A stretch of DNA of 64,000 bases. Source: Planctomycetota bacterium (GTDB lineage: Bacteria > Planctomycetota > Planctomycetia > Pirellulales > Thermoguttaceae). Every line of letters begins with the position of its first letter. The stretch's first letter is position 1. The translations under genes and the position numbers were made by a program. The notes under the pieces are model-generated. The model was given only the letters and a program-made list of their open reading frames with translations. It did no database searches and had not been told where the DNA came from. The stretch spans positions 1-64,000 of the forward strand of contig JAKPGL010000120.1 in assembly GCA_029550925.1 (NCBI GenBank), read 5' to 3'. This document shows positions 63,149-64,000 of the stretch, one piece after another.

Positions 63149-63736
63149 TTAGGCCCGTATTTGGAGAAAGCGTTCCAAAATCTTATAGCCCACCTCGGTC
63201 AAAAAACTTTCCGGATGGAATTGCAATCCCTCGATGGGATACCGCTTATGGCGAACGCCCATGATCTCTCTGGTTCCATCCGGGGCCTCGGACCAGGCGG
63301 AAACCTCGAACACCTCGGGAAGGCTTCCCGGCTCGATGATCAGACTATGGTATCGGGTGGCCGTGAAAGGATTTTCCAGCCCGACGAACAAGCCTCGACC
63401 GTCGTGGTAGATACGGTCCGTTTTGCCGTGCATGATCCGGCCGGCGCGAACGATCCGCCCTCCAAACGCCTGGCCAATCGCCTGGTGCCCCAGACATACT
63501 CCCAGGATCGGTATTTTACCGGCAAACCGCTCTACACAGGCCACAGAAATCCCCGCTTCATTGGGCGTACACGGGCCGGGGGAAATAATCAAATGGCTGG
63601 GTTTTTTCGCCTCGATTTCCTCCAGTCGGATTTGATCGTTTCGATAGACCTCCAGGTCCAAATCCGGATCGATCTCCCCCAATCGCTGCACCAAATTGTA
63701 GGTAAACGAATCGTAATTGTCGATCAAAAGAATCAT
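63149..63736 (-). CDS. Anthranilate/aminodeoxychorismate synthase glutaminase subunit
   Basis: Releases ammonia from glutamine for a chorismate-using partner: TrpE (tryptophan) or PabB (folate). Encodes 195 residues. The triad is intact: Cys81 in GVCLGHQ, and His and Glu in QFHPES near residue 174. MILLIDNYDSFTYNLVQ and SPGPCTPNEAGIS are family signatures. TrpG and PabA cannot be separated by sequence, and one protein often serves both. Its partner is not in the window. It converges with the class II DAHP synthase gene. Confidence 0.96.
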   Translation of the reverse strand: MILLIDNYDSFTYNLVQRLGEIDPDLDLEVYRNDQIRLEEIEAKKPSHLIISPGPCTPNEAGISVACVERFAGKIPILGVCLGHQAIGQAFGGRIVRAGRIMHGKTDRIYHDGRGLFVGLENPFTATRYHSLIIEPGSLPEVFEVSAWSEAPDGTREIMGVRHKRYPIEGLQFHPESFLTEVGYKILERFLQIRA

Positions 63737-64000
63737 AGGCAGACCAACAGTCCCTGAAGAGGAACAGATGAAAACGTACCTCCTGCATTCCAGAAGAACT
63801 CCAGAAAACGGCGTCGGTTTTGGAGGCGTCGCCGCACTTTTACCATTCTAGGGTAAATTCCCTGGAGAATCCAGGCAGCCCCGAAGTACAGAGAACAACC
63901 CGGCGGCGCTCTCCGTAAACCGAACCTCAGCCCCCGACGCAAAAGCCGTCCCCCGTTTCAGGCAGGCCGGGAAAGTTTTTTGATCGGCAGAATCCGTTCT
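63737..64000. other. Right edge: mostly non-coding, possible partial gene end
   Basis: Upstream of the amidotransferase gene no confident gene is seen. On the minus strand a frame is open from the window edge to a TAG at 63848-63850 (50 codons, ending CLDSPGNLP). It could be the 3' end of a gene beyond the window, but the sequence has no recognised motif. Confidence 0.3.

Noticed and set aside
61692-63736. Aromatic amino acid biosynthesis operon
   Set aside because: The DAHP synthase and TrpG/PabA genes are convergent, so they are neighbours in pathway but not in one operon.

Overview
The window comes from a planctomycete, most likely of the Pirellulales (inference). Marks of the phylum include two H-X9-DG (DUF1559) pilin-like proteins with prepilin leaders, two exported proteins with C-terminal PEP-CTERM tails, a YdjY-domain lipoprotein, a VWA protein with a secretin-type N-domain, and many exported proteins rich in Ser, Pro and Glu. 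The DNA is moderately GC-rich. Genes lie on both strands in short operons. I see no rRNA, tRNA, CRISPR array, transposase or prophage.

Layout. 1-5.4 kb: a VWA/STN protein cut by the window edge, then a very acidic exported protein. 5.4-9.8 kb: a flavodoxin-fold oxidoreductase, a PfkB kinase, and a coupled psd-pssA pair (phosphatidylserine and phosphatidylethanolamine synthesis) followed by riboflavin synthase. 9.8-14.9 kb, minus strand: a uroporphyrinogen-decarboxylase-like protein and YdjY lipoprotein, then a PEP-CTERM protein and a DUF1559 protein separated by a dense repeat cluster. 15-16 kb: a gene-free stretch with thirteen short hairpins around a common 8-base core. 16-22.7 kb: a glutamine-amidotransferase homologue lacking its cysteine, aspS, a receiver-like protein, der, a small secreted protein and a pentapeptide-repeat protein.

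23.5-34.9 kb is a nine-gene complex I operon, nuoACDHJKLMN. It encodes the proton-pumping arm and two peripheral subunits, but none of the subunits that carry iron-sulphur clusters or FMN (B, E, F, G, I). These must be encoded elsewhere if a conventional complex forms. TatD follows directly. 36-45 kb holds a sugar-phosphate isomerase-like protein, a lipoprotein, a putative glycoside hydrolase, two metallopeptidases, an alcohol dehydrogenase and small conserved proteins. 45-56 kb holds an oversized Tex protein, a second PEP-CTERM/DUF1559 pair, hemB and a membrane-anchored Ser/Thr kinase. 56-64 kb holds truB, a polytopic membrane protein, an S49-type lipoprotein lacking the usual catalytic serine, a short-chain dehydrogenase, a class II DAHP synthase and a TrpG/PabA amidotransferase.

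No obvious new defence or mobile system is present. The items most worth a second look are the hairpin array at 15.15-15.5 kb, the nuo operon without redox subunits, two hydrolase homologues that have lost their nucleophile, and a habit of inserting long low-complexity segments into conserved housekeeping proteins (Tex, NuoA, J, L, M, N).
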